From: an uncultured Blautia sp.
GTDB taxonomy: Bacteria; Bacillota; Clostridia; Lachnospirales; Lachnospiraceae
Direction of reading: 5' to 3'
DNA length: 64,000 bases
Assembly: GCF_947654165.1 (NCBI RefSeq)
Contig: NZ_CANTKB010000002.1
Coordinates: 1 to 64,000, forward strand
The translations under genes and the position numbers were made by a program. Numbering within the stretch: position 1 is the stretch's first letter; every line of letters starts with the position of its first letter. Below the pieces are notes generated by a model. The model was not told where the DNA came from. It saw nothing but the letters and a program-made list of their open reading frames with translations, and searched no databases. This document shows, piece by piece, positions 28,907-36,216 of this stretch.

Positions 28907-28935
28907 TTGCGTTATGGCAGATACCCTTGTACAAT
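28907..28935 (+). promoter_or_regulatory. Promoter of the small membrane protein/relaxase unit
   Basis: TTGCGT and TACAAT are separated by 17 bases, with the start predicted near 28942, about 20 bases before the next start codon. A TTGACA also occurs at 28899 but is badly spaced from any -10 box. Confidence 0.55.
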
Positions 28936-28961
28936 ATAATTAAAAGAAAGGGGTTGAGCCT

Positions 28962-29246
28962 ATGAAGCTGGTATTGAAGATATTGGCACTGCCGGTGCTG
29001 TTCGTTGTAAAAGTGATTTGCATTCTTGGAAATCTGCTTACAAATGTTGTGTCCTATGTAATTGGTTTATTGCTCTTGGTCATTGGCGGATCTGCGATTT
29101 ACTGCATTGTAAAGGCTTTGTGGCAGTCCCTGCTTATTCTTGTGGTTCTTGGAATTGCGACAATAGCAGCGGTGTTCTTGCTCGTCTGGGCTGTTATGAA
29201 AGTCGAGAATATTGGAGAAAGTCTGGGAGCATTTATCAGGTCATAA
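28962..29246 (+). CDS. Small multi-pass membrane protein (94 aa)
   Basis: A 94-residue, almost wholly hydrophobic protein with two or three membrane helices and a short charged C terminus. Similar unnamed proteins precede the relaxase in Tn1549-type ICEs. A similar protein lies at 44724 behind the second replicon module, which suggests a family tied to such elements. AAAGGGG precedes the ATG. The function is unknown. Confidence 0.75.
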   Translation: MKLVLKILALPVLFVVKVICILGNLLTNVVSYVIGLLLLVIGGSAIYCIVKALWQSLLILVVLGIATIAAVFLLVWAVMKVENIGESLGAFIRS

Positions 29247-29308
29247 GATAATATCAGAGAAAAGTCACCGACCGGTGGCTTTTTCTTTTTGGGAAGGAAG
29301 TGATGGGA

Positions 29309-30721
29309 ATGGCAGCGACAAGATTGATTGCACTCCATGTGAATAAGGGAAAGACGGTCGCTCAATGTTTGGCAGACAGAACCGACTACTCACAAAATGC
29401 CGCAAAAACCAATGATGGCGAATTTATCAGTTCCTATGAGTGTGATCCAAAGACAGCAGATGAGGAATTTCTGCTTTCCAAACGGCAGTATCAGCATATT
29501 ACCGGCAGACAGCAGAAGAACAATATCATCGCATACCAGATACGCCAGTCCTTTAAGCCGGGAGAAATCACCCCGGAAGAAGCGAACCAAGTCGGCTATG
29601 AAACAGCGATGCGATGGACAAAGGGAAAACACGCTTTCATCGTTGCGACCCACATCGACAAATCCCACATTCACAATCATATCATTTATAATTCGACCTC
29701 GCTGGATGCCACACGGAAATTCAAAAACTTCTTTCTTTCCGGTCTGGCGGTGCAAAGACTCAGTGATATGGTTTGCCTGGAACACGGGCTGTCCATTATT
29801 ACACCGAAGCCGTATCGGGAGCGCCAGAAAAGAACTGTTTATCCCAAGAAGCGTACCCAGCGTGACGAATTATGTGATGCGATTGATGCGGTGCTGAAGC
29901 AGAAACCAAAGAGCTTTGATGGCTTTGTTCAGGCTCTGGCTGACATGGGATTTGAGTTCAAGGATGGAAAGCAGCCTGCGTTCAAGGGCGAGAATCAGAA
30001 GCGTTTCATTCGGCTGCGTTCCCTGGGCGAAGGATATAGCAAAGAGGAAATTCAAGCGGTTATCTCCGGCAAGAACCTGCACAAATCAAAAGGCGGCTCT
30101 GCCAAGGCTCCTGCCCCGAAGCAGTTCCAGATGCTGATTGATATTCAGGCAAAGATGGCCGAGGGCAAGACGGTCGGTTATGAAAAGTGGGCGAAGAAGT
30201 TCAACCGAAAAGAAGCTGCCCGAACGGTAATCCTACTGAAAGAAAAAGGCTTGGGCAACTACGACGATCTGACTGCTCATATTGAAAATCTGTCTGCCCG
30301 GTTCGATGCGCTTTCTGATTCTATCAAGGTCGCAGAGAAACGTATGGTTGAGGTTCAGGCGTTGCAGCAGCACATCAAAAATTATCGCAACACAAGGCAA
30401 ATTTATATCGAGTACCGCAAGTCTGGATATAGCAAAAAATTCTTTGAAGAACACCGTCAGGAAATCACAATTCATAAAGCGGCGAAGCAAGCCTTTGATG
30501 AATTGCAGATTACAAAGCTCCCGTCCATGCAATCATTGTATGAGGAGTTTCATCAGCTGGCAGTCCAGAAAAAGCAGGACTACGCTGAGTACCGTCAGAT
30601 CAGAAAAGAGAAAGAAGAACTGCTGATTGCCAAACGGACGGTTGAAACGATTTTGAATATCGACAGGCAGAAAGAGCAGGAAAAAGAGAAAGAGAAAGAG
30701 GAAAAGAAGAACTTCCGTTAA
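29309..30721 (+). CDS. Relaxase/mobilization nuclease
   Basis: A relaxase of about 470 residues that would nick at oriT and pilot the transferred strand. The N terminus (TRLIALHVNKGKTVAQCLAD) and the metal-binding histidine motif HIDKSHIHNHIIYN near residues 115-128 are diagnostic of the MobA/VirD2-type relaxases of Tn1549 elements. The C-terminal half is helical and charged. Start codons at 29300 (GTG), 29303 and 29309 are all in frame; related proteins begin MAxTRLI, favouring 29309. The gene is followed by the operon terminator. Confidence 0.93.
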   Translation: MAATRLIALHVNKGKTVAQCLADRTDYSQNAAKTNDGEFISSYECDPKTADEEFLLSKRQYQHITGRQQKNNIIAYQIRQSFKPGEITPEEANQVGYETAMRWTKGKHAFIVATHIDKSHIHNHIIYNSTSLDATRKFKNFFLSGLAVQRLSDMVCLEHGLSIITPKPYRERQKRTVYPKKRTQRDELCDAIDAVLKQKPKSFDGFVQALADMGFEFKDGKQPAFKGENQKRFIRLRSLGEGYSKEEIQAVISGKNLHKSKGGSAKAPAPKQFQMLIDIQAKMAEGKTVGYEKWAKKFNRKEAARTVILLKEKGLGNYDDLTAHIENLSARFDALSDSIKVAEKRMVEVQALQQHIKNYRNTRQIYIEYRKSGYSKKFFEEHRQEITIHKAAKQAFDELQITKLPSMQSLYEEFHQLAVQKKQDYAEYRQIRKEKEELLIAKRTVETILNIDRQKEQEKEKEKEEKKNFR

Positions 30722-30725
30722 AGCA

Positions 30726-30781
30726 AAAAGCCACGGTCTGCACTCCCCAAAGGGTGCGGATCGTGGCTGCTTTTTTGCTTT
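30726..30781 (+). terminator. Terminator of the conjugation region
   Basis: A long stem (AGCCACGGTCTGCAC with GTGCGGATCGTGGCT) followed by a T-rich stretch including TTTTTT. It closes the transfer region. Confidence 0.88.
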
Positions 30782-31022
30782 TCGATTTCGGTGCTTTCAA
30801 CCATGGGCAAATTTTTATTCTACTGTTCTTTGAGAAACGATTGAAAATCGTGTAGCCATCATCGGCAGATGATGTTCAAAGGGGATTGGGGATGCTTCCC
30901 CAACAAGCAAATTTGCGAAGATTGCACCGAAGGGAAAATCGAGAAAATGAGTGAACCTGTACAGGTTTACACTGCTTGCCAATTTGTGAGATTATGAATT
31001 TAGTATCGAGAATAGGGTACAC
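30782..31022. other. Palindrome-rich noncoding segment, candidate oriT or control region
   Basis: No credible gene. It holds hairpin CATCATC/GATGATG (30857-30874), hairpin TTGGGGA/TCCCCAA (30886-30903), palindrome GCAAATTTGC (30907-30916) and the perfect 14-base palindrome AACCTGTACAGGTT (30954-30967). Its position next to the relaxase gene makes an origin of transfer or a regulator site plausible; the nick site is not identified. Confidence 0.4.
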
Positions 31023-31259
31023 CTAAATTTTGCAATGCTGCAACCCTATCATCGTTGCATGGATGAGTTGAGTATCTTTCGTTTTGATTCCTTTTACCAG
31101 GGTTTCTTTTCCCTCTAGTAATTCTTTTACATTTGTTTTGGTGAGTTTTTTCTTTCTAAAATGTTCAGCTAAAGTGAAGGTACATTCAGGATAATTTGAA
31201 CAACCATAAAACGATTTTTTTAATACAATATTGTTGCCACACTTAGGACATTTTCCTAC
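31023..31259 (-). pseudogene. 3' fragment of a plasmid type IA topoisomerase gene
   Basis: Reading leftward from 31259 gives VGKCPKCGNNIVLKKSFYGC and then YPECTFTLAEHFRKKKLT, a topoisomerase zinc-finger tail like that of Inc18-type (pAM-beta1/pRE25) plasmids. The N-terminal bulk is missing. After GIKTKD (about base 31085) the frame runs into unrelated residues and a stop, which suggests that the join with ICE DNA lies near there. It arrived with erm(B). Confidence 0.75.
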
Positions 31260-31260
31260 A

Positions 31261-31333
31261 AGGGGTCCCGAGCGCTTAGTGGGAATTTGTACCCCTTATC
31301 GATACAAATTCCCCGTAGGCGCTAGGGACCTCT
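31261..31333. repeat. Imperfect inverted repeat downstream of erm(B)
   Basis: Arms 31261-31291 and 31303-31333 are imperfect reverse complements (GGGAATTTGTA against TACAAATTCCC at the inner ends). This stem is familiar from the 3' flank of plasmid-borne erm(B). It could stop transcription or mark a recombination site. Confidence 0.75.
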
Positions 31334-31427
31334 TTAGCTCCTTGGAAGCTGTCAGTAGTATACCTAATAATTTATCTACATTCCCTTTAGTAACGTGTAA
31401 CTTTCCAAATTTACAAAAGCGACTCAT
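31296..31427 (-). CDS. Small erm(B)-linked ORF (43 aa)
   Basis: A 43-residue basic protein (MSRFCKFGKLHVTKG, then LLGILLTASKELKRS) that accompanies erm(B) on many enterococcal and streptococcal plasmids. Its ribosome site GGGAGG lies within the last codons of erm(B) on the same strand, so it is translationally linked. Its C-terminal codons overlap the inverted repeat. No function is known, and it may be a remnant. Confidence 0.65.
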   Translation of the reverse strand: MSRFCKFGKLHVTKGNVDKLLGILLTASKELKRSLAPTGNLYR

Positions 31428-31431
31428 AGAA

Positions 31432-32169
31432 TTATTTCCTCCCGTTAAATGATAGATAACTATTAAAAATAGACAATACTTGCTCATAAGTAACGGTACT
31501 TAAATTGTTTACTTTGGCGTGTTTCATTGCTTGATGAAACTGATTTTTAGTAAACAGTTGACGATATTCTCGATTGACCCATTTTGAAACAAAGTACGTA
31601 TATAGCTTCCAATATTTATCTGGAACATCTGTGGTATGGCGGGTAAGTTTTATTAAGACACTGTTTACTTTTGGTTTAGGATGAAAGCATTCCGCTGGCA
31701 GCTTAAGCAATTGCTGAATCGAGACTTGAGTGTGCAAGAGCAACCCTAGTGTTCGGTGAATATCCAAGGTACGCTTGTAGAATCCTTCTTCAACAATCAG
31801 ATAGATGTCAGACGCATGGCTTTCAAAAACCACTTTTTTAATAATTTGTGTGCTTAAATGGTAAGGAATACTCCCAACAATTTTATACCTCTGTTTGTTA
31901 GGGAATTGAAACTGTAGAATATCTTGGTGAATTAAAGTGACACGAGTATTCAGTTTTAATTTTTCTGACGATAAGTTGAATAGATGACTGTCTAATTCAA
32001 TAGACGTTACCTGTTTACTTATTTTAGCCAGTTTCGTCGTTAAATGCCCTTTACCTGTTCCAATTTCGTAAACGGTATCGGTTTCTTTTAAATTCAATTG
32101 TTTTATTATTTGGTTGAGTACTTTTTCACTCGTTAAAAAGTTTTGAGAATATTTTATATTTTTGTTCAT
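31432..32169 (-). CDS. erm(B): Erm(B) 23S rRNA adenine-N6 methyltransferase (macrolide-lincosamide-streptogramin B resistance)
   Basis: A full-length 245-residue Erm(B). The sequence starts MNKNIKYSQNFLTSEKVLNQ, with the SAM-binding motif YEIGTGKGHLTTKLAK near residue 35 and the NIPY-type motif as GSIPYHLS near 100. It methylates A2058 (E. coli numbering) of 23S rRNA. An AAGGAG site precedes the ATG. The usual leader-peptide attenuator is absent: an integrase gene fragment abuts directly, 18 bases upstream, so expression is expected to be unregulated by the drug and driven by transcription of that fragment. Confidence 0.97.
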   Translation of the reverse strand: MNKNIKYSQNFLTSEKVLNQIIKQLNLKETDTVYEIGTGKGHLTTKLAKISKQVTSIELDSHLFNLSSEKLKLNTRVTLIHQDILQFQFPNKQRYKIVGSIPYHLSTQIIKKVVFESHASDIYLIVEEGFYKRTLDIHRTLGLLLHTQVSIQQLLKLPAECFHPKPKVNSVLIKLTRHTTDVPDKYWKLYTYFVSKWVNREYRQLFTKNQFHQAMKHAKVNNLSTVTYEQVLSIFNSYLSFNGRK

Positions 32170-32187
32170 GTAATCACTCCTTCTTAA

Positions 32188-32820
32188 TTACAAATTTTTA
32201 GCATCTACTAATATACCAATATTGCAGGAATCAAGATTAGAATACAAGTATTGGCATAATTTTTCCTGTTCAGCACGACTCAAAACTCTCATTTCCTTCG
32301 TTTGACGTTTTATCTGTATAGATCGTGCGTCACAAGAAATGGCTTTCCCGTTTCGGGTGGCAAATTGTAAGACATTTCGAATTAGAGATAAAATATCTGA
32401 AACAGTTTTAGAGGAAAGTCCATTCTCCTTTAATCCACCAGAAACAAGGAAAAAATTACACTGCGTTTCAATAAACTCGTGTGTTATATCACGCAATTGT
32501 TTGCTTCCGAACACAGGAAGTATATACGAGCTGAGAAGATTCCTATATTTGTTGCTTGTAGATTCCTTCACTTTAGGACATATAGCTTGAAACCATTCCA
32601 TAGCAACCTGTTCAAATTGATCTGAGCTAATTTCTGGATCGACAGTGACAGAATTACTCGTGCACGAACTTTGACTGATAAGTTTTGCCTTGACTTCTCG
32701 ATATGACTTTGCATAAACATAACCGTAATTGGCTTTGCCTGTAGAAGATCGGGACTTAATGTATCTTCCTTCCCATCTGCCGTCTTTCCTTTTGTAAATA
32801 TTTTCTCCTTTTCGTGCCAT
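32188..32820 (-). pseudogene. Tyrosine integrase gene truncated by the erm(B) join
   Basis: From ATG 32820 (GGAGG upstream) it reads as a phage/ICE tyrosine integrase: an AP2-like arm-binding N terminus (MARKGENIYKRKDGRWEGRY), then the SAM-like core-binding domain and the start of the catalytic domain (RVLSRAEQEKLCQYL). It breaks after about NIGILV and ends in a few unrelated residues at the erm(B) flank; the catalytic Arg, His-x-x-Arg and Tyr are all lost. A 210-residue protein could still be made. It is not the ICE's own integrase, which is at 38127. Confidence 0.88.
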
Positions 32821-32928
32821 AAGGTACACCTCCTTCAATATGACTATAATTCTGACGGCAAATTGTGACTTTGGAACTTTCTAAGATGGATTTTTGTGCA
32901 AAACCTCGTGTTTTATGTCCCTAACATA

Positions 32929-33073
32929 TTGACAAACAGTGCGACAATTTGTAAAATAAAGATATAAACTAAAAAAAACAGAGAAGAATGCGATTCGTGG
33001 AGTAATGTACTCTACGAATTTTTTATTTTAAAGAACCTCAAGATAGCTCATATTGTCGTCTTGGGGTTCTTTT
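32929..33073 (+). promoter_or_regulatory. Promoter followed at once by two terminator-like hairpins
   Basis: TTGACA (32929-32934), 17 bases, TAAAAT (32952-32957). About 30 bases after the predicted start comes hairpin ATTCGTGGAGTA/TACTCTACGAAT (32993-33019) with TTTTTTATTTT, then hairpin AAGAACCTCAAGA/TCTTGGGGTTCTT (33031-33071) with a T-tract. A five-codon ORF (ATG CGA TTC GTG GAG TAA) at 32988-33005 ends in the first loop. It may make a short RNA or be an attenuated leader. Confidence 0.6.
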
Positions 33074-33151
33074 CATTCTATCATTTAATGCAATCTGCCT
33101 ATAAAATTTTATCATATTGCATTTATAAATGCAACTTGCACCCGATGTTGG

Positions 33152-33180
33152 TTGTTGAGATTTTTGGTACATTTTATAAT
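33152..33180 (+). promoter_or_regulatory. Promoter of the XRE gene at 33203
   Basis: TTGTTG and TATAAT with a 17-base spacer; the predicted start lies near 33187, about 16 bases before the ATG. Confidence 0.65.
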
Positions 33181-33202
33181 GTATAGCAGAATCATACACA
33201 GC

Positions 33203-33580
33203 ATGGAGGTGATTGAAACGCAACCGGAAATTGATTACGTTAAGATTGGTCAGCGCATTAGAGCTGCCCGACTGGAAAAGGGTTATAGTCAGGCTGATTT
33301 GGGTGCGTTGGTTGGTTGCTCGAACAATCATATGAGCCATGTTGAAGTTGGACAGACGAAAGTTTCTTTGGCAATGCTTCTAAAACTGGCATTCGTCTTG
33401 GAAAAGAACTTTGACTATTTTTTACTGGATACCCCATATGCAAAATGCGACAGCATCATTGATAATGAGATTGCTGCAAAACTGAAAAAGTGTAATGTAA
33501 CAACATTGATAACCGTAGGAAAGTTGATTGATGTCTTGATTGACCAGCAAGAGATGATAAAAAAAGCGGAGCTTGATTGA
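33203..33580 (+). CDS. XRE-family HTH regulator
   Basis: A 125-residue regulator with a Cro/CI HTH (IGQRIRAARLEKGYSQADLG, then NNHMSHVEVGQTKVSLAMLL) and a C-terminal extension of about 50 residues that may dimerise. ATG 33203 follows the promoter closely; GTG 33209 is also possible. A strong bidirectional terminator separates it from the convergent ImmA gene. It probably regulates ICE genes, but no target site is recognised. Confidence 0.87.
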   Translation: MEVIETQPEIDYVKIGQRIRAARLEKGYSQADLGALVGCSNNHMSHVEVGQTKVSLAMLLKLAFVLEKNFDYFLLDTPYAKCDSIIDNEIAAKLKKCNVTTLITVGKLIDVLIDQQEMIKKAELD

Positions 33581-33670
33581 TATAATGAAAAAGAAGCCCA
33601 TTGACGGTACAGAGTGAACTGCTATGGGGTTCTTTTTTGCAGCACAATATACTGATTCTTTAAGAAGCAA

Positions 33671-33718
33671 AAAGTCCACCAGTCATGATGCACTACGCAT
33701 CGTACTGGTGGACTTTTT
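33671..33718. terminator. Bidirectional terminator between convergent genes
   Basis: Stem AAAGTCCACCAGT with ACTGGTGGACTTT, T-runs on both strands. It serves the plus-strand XRE gene and the minus-strand ImmA gene. Confidence 0.9.
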
Positions 33719-33742
33719 CTGTAAAGATATAAAAATAGATAT

Positions 33743-34297
33743 TCATATATCGCCATAACCAATGTCGTTATCGTAGGCATGAAGATCTTCTTTCAGGAAA
33801 TCTGCTTTACGAATATACATCGAATTTACCAGCTCTCCTTTTTCGTGGAGCAGGCTGAATTTGTAGTCTAATAATGCTGCCGGTACATAGAGCATTTTAG
33901 CCGTTTCAAAAAATGTGTGTTCCGAAAGGCATTCCAGGACTTTCCCATCTTCTAACAGAAGCTCCGCCGCAAAGAAGTTTGCTTCATTTTCTTCGATTGA
34001 TCTATCATCAAAAACTTCCATTTCTTGAAAGCCGTGCATCATAGCGATTTTTGTATGCAGGACAGCGTGTCCTAATTCATGTGCGACTAATATACGCTCC
34101 AGGATACCGTTCACATTGTGATCTATCACGATATTCTTTTGTCTGGACTGGTAATAGAAGAAGCCCTTCAATTTCTTCTGTAAATCGTAATAGTGGATTT
34201 TGATACCTAACAGCTGACATAGCTCGTAAGGGTCTCTGGTGTGATATTTTCGCACAAGCTTATCGACAGTTTCAATGATATGCTCTGCCGTTTTCAT
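33743..34297 (-). CDS. ImmA/IrrE-family metallopeptidase
   Basis: A 184-residue zinc metallopeptidase with the motif ILVAHELGHAVLH and the downstream EENEANFFAAELLL. In ICEBs1-type elements such peptidases cleave the XRE repressor encoded beside them and so induce excision and transfer. The ATG at 34297 follows GGAGGTGAAGCAA; the frame is open further upstream. The XRE repressor gene lies immediately upstream on the same strand, 51 bases away, the expected pairing. Confidence 0.92.
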   Translation of the reverse strand: MKTAEHIIETVDKLVRKYHTRDPYELCQLLGIKIHYYDLQKKLKGFFYYQSRQKNIVIDHNVNGILERILVAHELGHAVLHTKIAMMHGFQEMEVFDDRSIEENEANFFAAELLLEDGKVLECLSEHTFFETAKMLYVPAALLDYKFSLLHEKGELVNSMYIRKADFLKEDLHAYDNDIGYGDI

Positions 34298-34348
34298 TTG
34301 CTTCACCTCCGAATCGCACACAGAAAACATATTCTGTGCTTGAGGATT

Positions 34349-34798
34349 TTACTCTTTATCTTTATGCTTTCTGTATTTCTTCGGAGTGTACTTTTCCCGT
34401 GCTGTTTTCTTAGAGTCCATATAAACTGACATAATCGCCTGGAAGAATACATCTTTTGCGTCCTCGTCCAATTCTCCACCGGCAAACAGAGAATTTACAC
34501 GACCCAACACTTCCTGAGCTTCTTTTGCTCCTTTTGAACCGAAGTTTTCCTTTGCCTCTAAAATAAACATATCCTGATCTATATGGCTCTGGCTATCCGT
34601 TTCAGATTCGTCCAAAAGATAGGACACAGAGATATGCAGTGCTTCAGCAAGTTTTCTGATGTTGCTTTTTCTGGGGAGTGTTCCGAGCTGCTCATAGGTG
34701 TAAAGGGATCTTTCGGAAATGCCGGTCATCTGGGCAAGCTCCGTTTGAGATAGGTTCATAGCCAAACGAGCTTCTTTAATTTTTTCTCCAAATGTCAT
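34349..34798 (-). CDS. XRE-family repressor paired with ImmA
   Basis: A 149-residue repressor: HTH in residues 1-65 (FGEKIKEARLAMNLSQTELA, then LPRKSNIRKLAEALHISVSY) and a C-terminal region likely to contain the ImmA cleavage or dimerisation part, ending in a very basic tail. Upstream are at least four copies of ATCGGA(A)GTT-like sites overlapping promoters on both strands, consistent with autoregulation and control of the rightward genes. This pair is probably the main lysogeny-like switch of the ICE. Confidence 0.9.
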   Translation of the reverse strand: MTFGEKIKEARLAMNLSQTELAQMTGISERSLYTYEQLGTLPRKSNIRKLAEALHISVSYLLDESETDSQSHIDQDMFILEAKENFGSKGAKEAQEVLGRVNSLFAGGELDEDAKDVFFQAIMSVYMDSKKTAREKYTPKKYRKHKDKE

Positions 34799-34849
34799 GG
34801 TAGTATCCTTCCTTTCAAAAAATATTTATTCGTAACTTCCGATTATTTG

Positions 34850-34877
34850 TTGACAAACTTCTGGAAAATGCTATAAT
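34850..34877 (+). promoter_or_regulatory. Rightward promoter inside the operator array
   Basis: TTGACA and TATAAT with a 16-base spacer containing an AACTTCTG half-site. It would transcribe toward the ArpU-like gene at 35085 through a leader of about 200 bases. Confidence 0.7.
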
Positions 34878-34909
34878 AAGAATCATAACAGAAGTTTTAA
34901 TTCCACTTA

Positions 34910-34938
34910 ATTATATATCGGAACTTTTATAAAGTCAA
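34910..34938 (-). promoter_or_regulatory. Leftward promoter of the XRE-ImmA operon
   Basis: On the minus strand, TTGACT and TATAAT with a 17-base spacer that includes an operator copy. It faces the rightward promoter, so the two transcripts overlap and may interfere. Confidence 0.75.
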
Positions 34939-35084
34939 GAACTTCCGATTTCACTTCTGTTATTTTAATCAAATATCGGAAGTTATAGTCATTCTTGTCC
35001 CATGGTATTTGTTTCCCTTTAGCCAAGTGACAGGAGTTAGAAAGGAATTCTTATTTTATGGATTAGGCTGAAAGGAGATTCTGA

Positions 35085-35648
35085 ATGAGCAGATATAATA
35101 CACAGGTATTAAGCAGTATTCGAATGCTTTGCCGGATGCAGAACATTGACGAGAAGGTTCTGTATGAAAGAGCAAAGCTGATTTTATCCATATATCGAGA
35201 GGTGTGCTGGTCTACCATTGATCGTGCGAATGATGTATGTGATACCCTTATTTGTACTTACGGTGACAGCTTAGATGGTGCATTGATTTATCTGGAGAAC
35301 TTTGCTCCGGATGAAGCGAGAGAACGATTTGAAGAACGCATTCGCAGCTTATTTGAGACAAAGTGGATCATTGAACTGGTAGATATGGCTATGTTGAAAA
35401 TCAGAGAATATCCAGATAAAGGCGCTCTGTACTGTGAGATTATCTCAAAGGCATATCTCAACCGCTTCAAGTACAGGGAATCAGAAATGCTGGAGGTTTT
35501 GAATATGGAACGCAGCACCTACTATGACCGAAAGAAAGAAGCGATACTGTTATTTGGTCTGTCACTTTGGGGAACAGCCATTCCTAAATTGAAAGATTTC
35601 CTGGAAAGTGCCCGGGAGGAAGAAGCATTGTGTTATTGTGAATGCTAA
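35085..35648 (+). CDS. ArpU/sigma-like regulatory protein (187 aa)
   Basis: A 187-residue protein with no membrane segment. Its C-terminal part (MLEVLNMERSTYYDRKKEAI) resembles the HTH of ArpU/RinA-like late regulators of phages and ICEs, which activate downstream operons. The N-terminal half is helical and unassigned. AAAGGAG precedes the ATG. As the first rightward gene from the XRE-controlled promoter, it could be the activator of transfer genes, by analogy with phage systems. The assignment is moderate. Confidence 0.7.
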   Translation: MSRYNTQVLSSIRMLCRMQNIDEKVLYERAKLILSIYREVCWSTIDRANDVCDTLICTYGDSLDGALIYLENFAPDEARERFEERIRSLFETKWIIELVDMAMLKIREYPDKGALYCEIISKAYLNRFKYRESEMLEVLNMERSTYYDRKKEAILLFGLSLWGTAIPKLKDFLESAREEEALCYCEC

Positions 35649-35660
35649 GACAGGATTTTA

Positions 35661-35713
35661 GTCCGACTAAAATCCGATGAAAATACGACGGTTCCCCTAC
35701 TGAAAGTCCGACT
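35661..35713 (+). repeat. Direct repeat AGTCCGACT
   Basis: AGTCCGACT occurs at about 35662 and again at about 35705, with related ATCCGA and TACGAC between them. It lies between the ArpU-like gene and the next terminator and may be a regulator binding array. Confidence 0.4.
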
Positions 35714-35775
35714 TGTCCAGTGTTAAAATGGCTATGCTGGGAGATAGCGGCATAAAATTGAATAGAGAGAGTTAC

Positions 35776-35809
35776 GCCTCGTGCCTGTAATGGGTACGGG
35801 GCTTTTTTT
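35776..35809 (+). terminator. Terminator hairpin with a stop codon in its loop
   Basis: Stem GCCTCGTGCC/GGGTACGGGGC (G-U pairs) followed by TTTTTTT. A ten-codon ORF from TTG 35758 ends with TAA in the loop (35788-35790). Confidence 0.7.
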
Positions 35810-35846
35810 ATACCTGCCTATTTTCCCCCATAATTAACACAAAGGC

Positions 35847-35887
35847 ATGAACGAGAGCTTGGAGTAATTTACTCCGGCTCTTTTTTT
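35847..35887 (+). terminator. Second terminator hairpin with an embedded micro-ORF
   Basis: Stem GAGCTTGGAGTAA/TTTACTCCGGCTC followed by TTTTTTT. ATG AAC GAG AGC TTG GAG TAA runs through the left arm and ends at the loop. The GGAGTAAT-containing arm resembles that of the hairpin at 32993. Confidence 0.7.
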
Positions 35888-36000
35888 ATGCCTGCAAGGA
35901 GGACAGGCAGATGGCAAAGGGTATTGAGAATCGGGCACGATCTCCTCCCGCTGTTTTTGATTTTGCAACTTCACAAATTCAAAAACACGGAGGAACGAAA

Positions 36001-36216
36001 ATGTATTACGACTTGGTTGAAAGCGGAAAAAGAATTAAAGCCTTGAGAAAGGAACATGGGCTTACACAGGAACAGCTTGCGGAGCAGTTAGGTGTTGCCG
36101 CAAACACCATTGCACGAATTGAAACCGGCAACAGAGGTATCTCTATTGATTTGGCAATCGAACTGGTTGTGCGCTTTGAGACAACCCTTGATTACATATT
36201 TTTAGGTCGTGAATAA
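36001..36216 (+). CDS. Small XRE-family HTH protein
   Basis: A 71-residue Cro-like HTH protein (GKRIKALRKEHGLTQEQLAE, then IARIETGNRGISIDLAIELV). ATG 36001 follows GGAGGAACGAAA. The same frame is open back to ATG 35911, which also has GGAGG, giving a 101-residue form with a 30-residue proline/arginine-containing N-terminal extension; the region may therefore encode two forms or a leader. It precedes the long noncoding segment before the toxin-like gene. Confidence 0.82.
   Translation: MYYDLVESGKRIKALRKEHGLTQEQLAEQLGVAANTIARIETGNRGISIDLAIELVVRFETTLDYIFLGRE

Larger units (their letters stand above)
34834..34984. promoter_or_regulatory. Operator array of the XRE switch
   Basis: AACTTCCGAT occurs at 34834-34843 and 34940-34949, and its complement ATCGGAACTT/ATCGGAAGTT at 34917-34926 and 34975-34984. 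Weaker AACTTCTG-like copies lie at 34857, 34889 and 34953. The sites surround promoters on both strands and are not found elsewhere by eye. Confidence 0.75.

Noticed and set aside
29018..29251. Alternative frame inside the small membrane protein gene, considered as a second nested gene
   Set aside because: No ribosome site and an implausible Cys/Trp-rich composition; unlike tnpV it has no family resemblance.
31231..31452. Plus-strand 73-codon frame opposite the erm(B) 3' flank
   Set aside because: It overlaps the inverted repeat and the known minus-strand ORF, has no ribosome site and no family.
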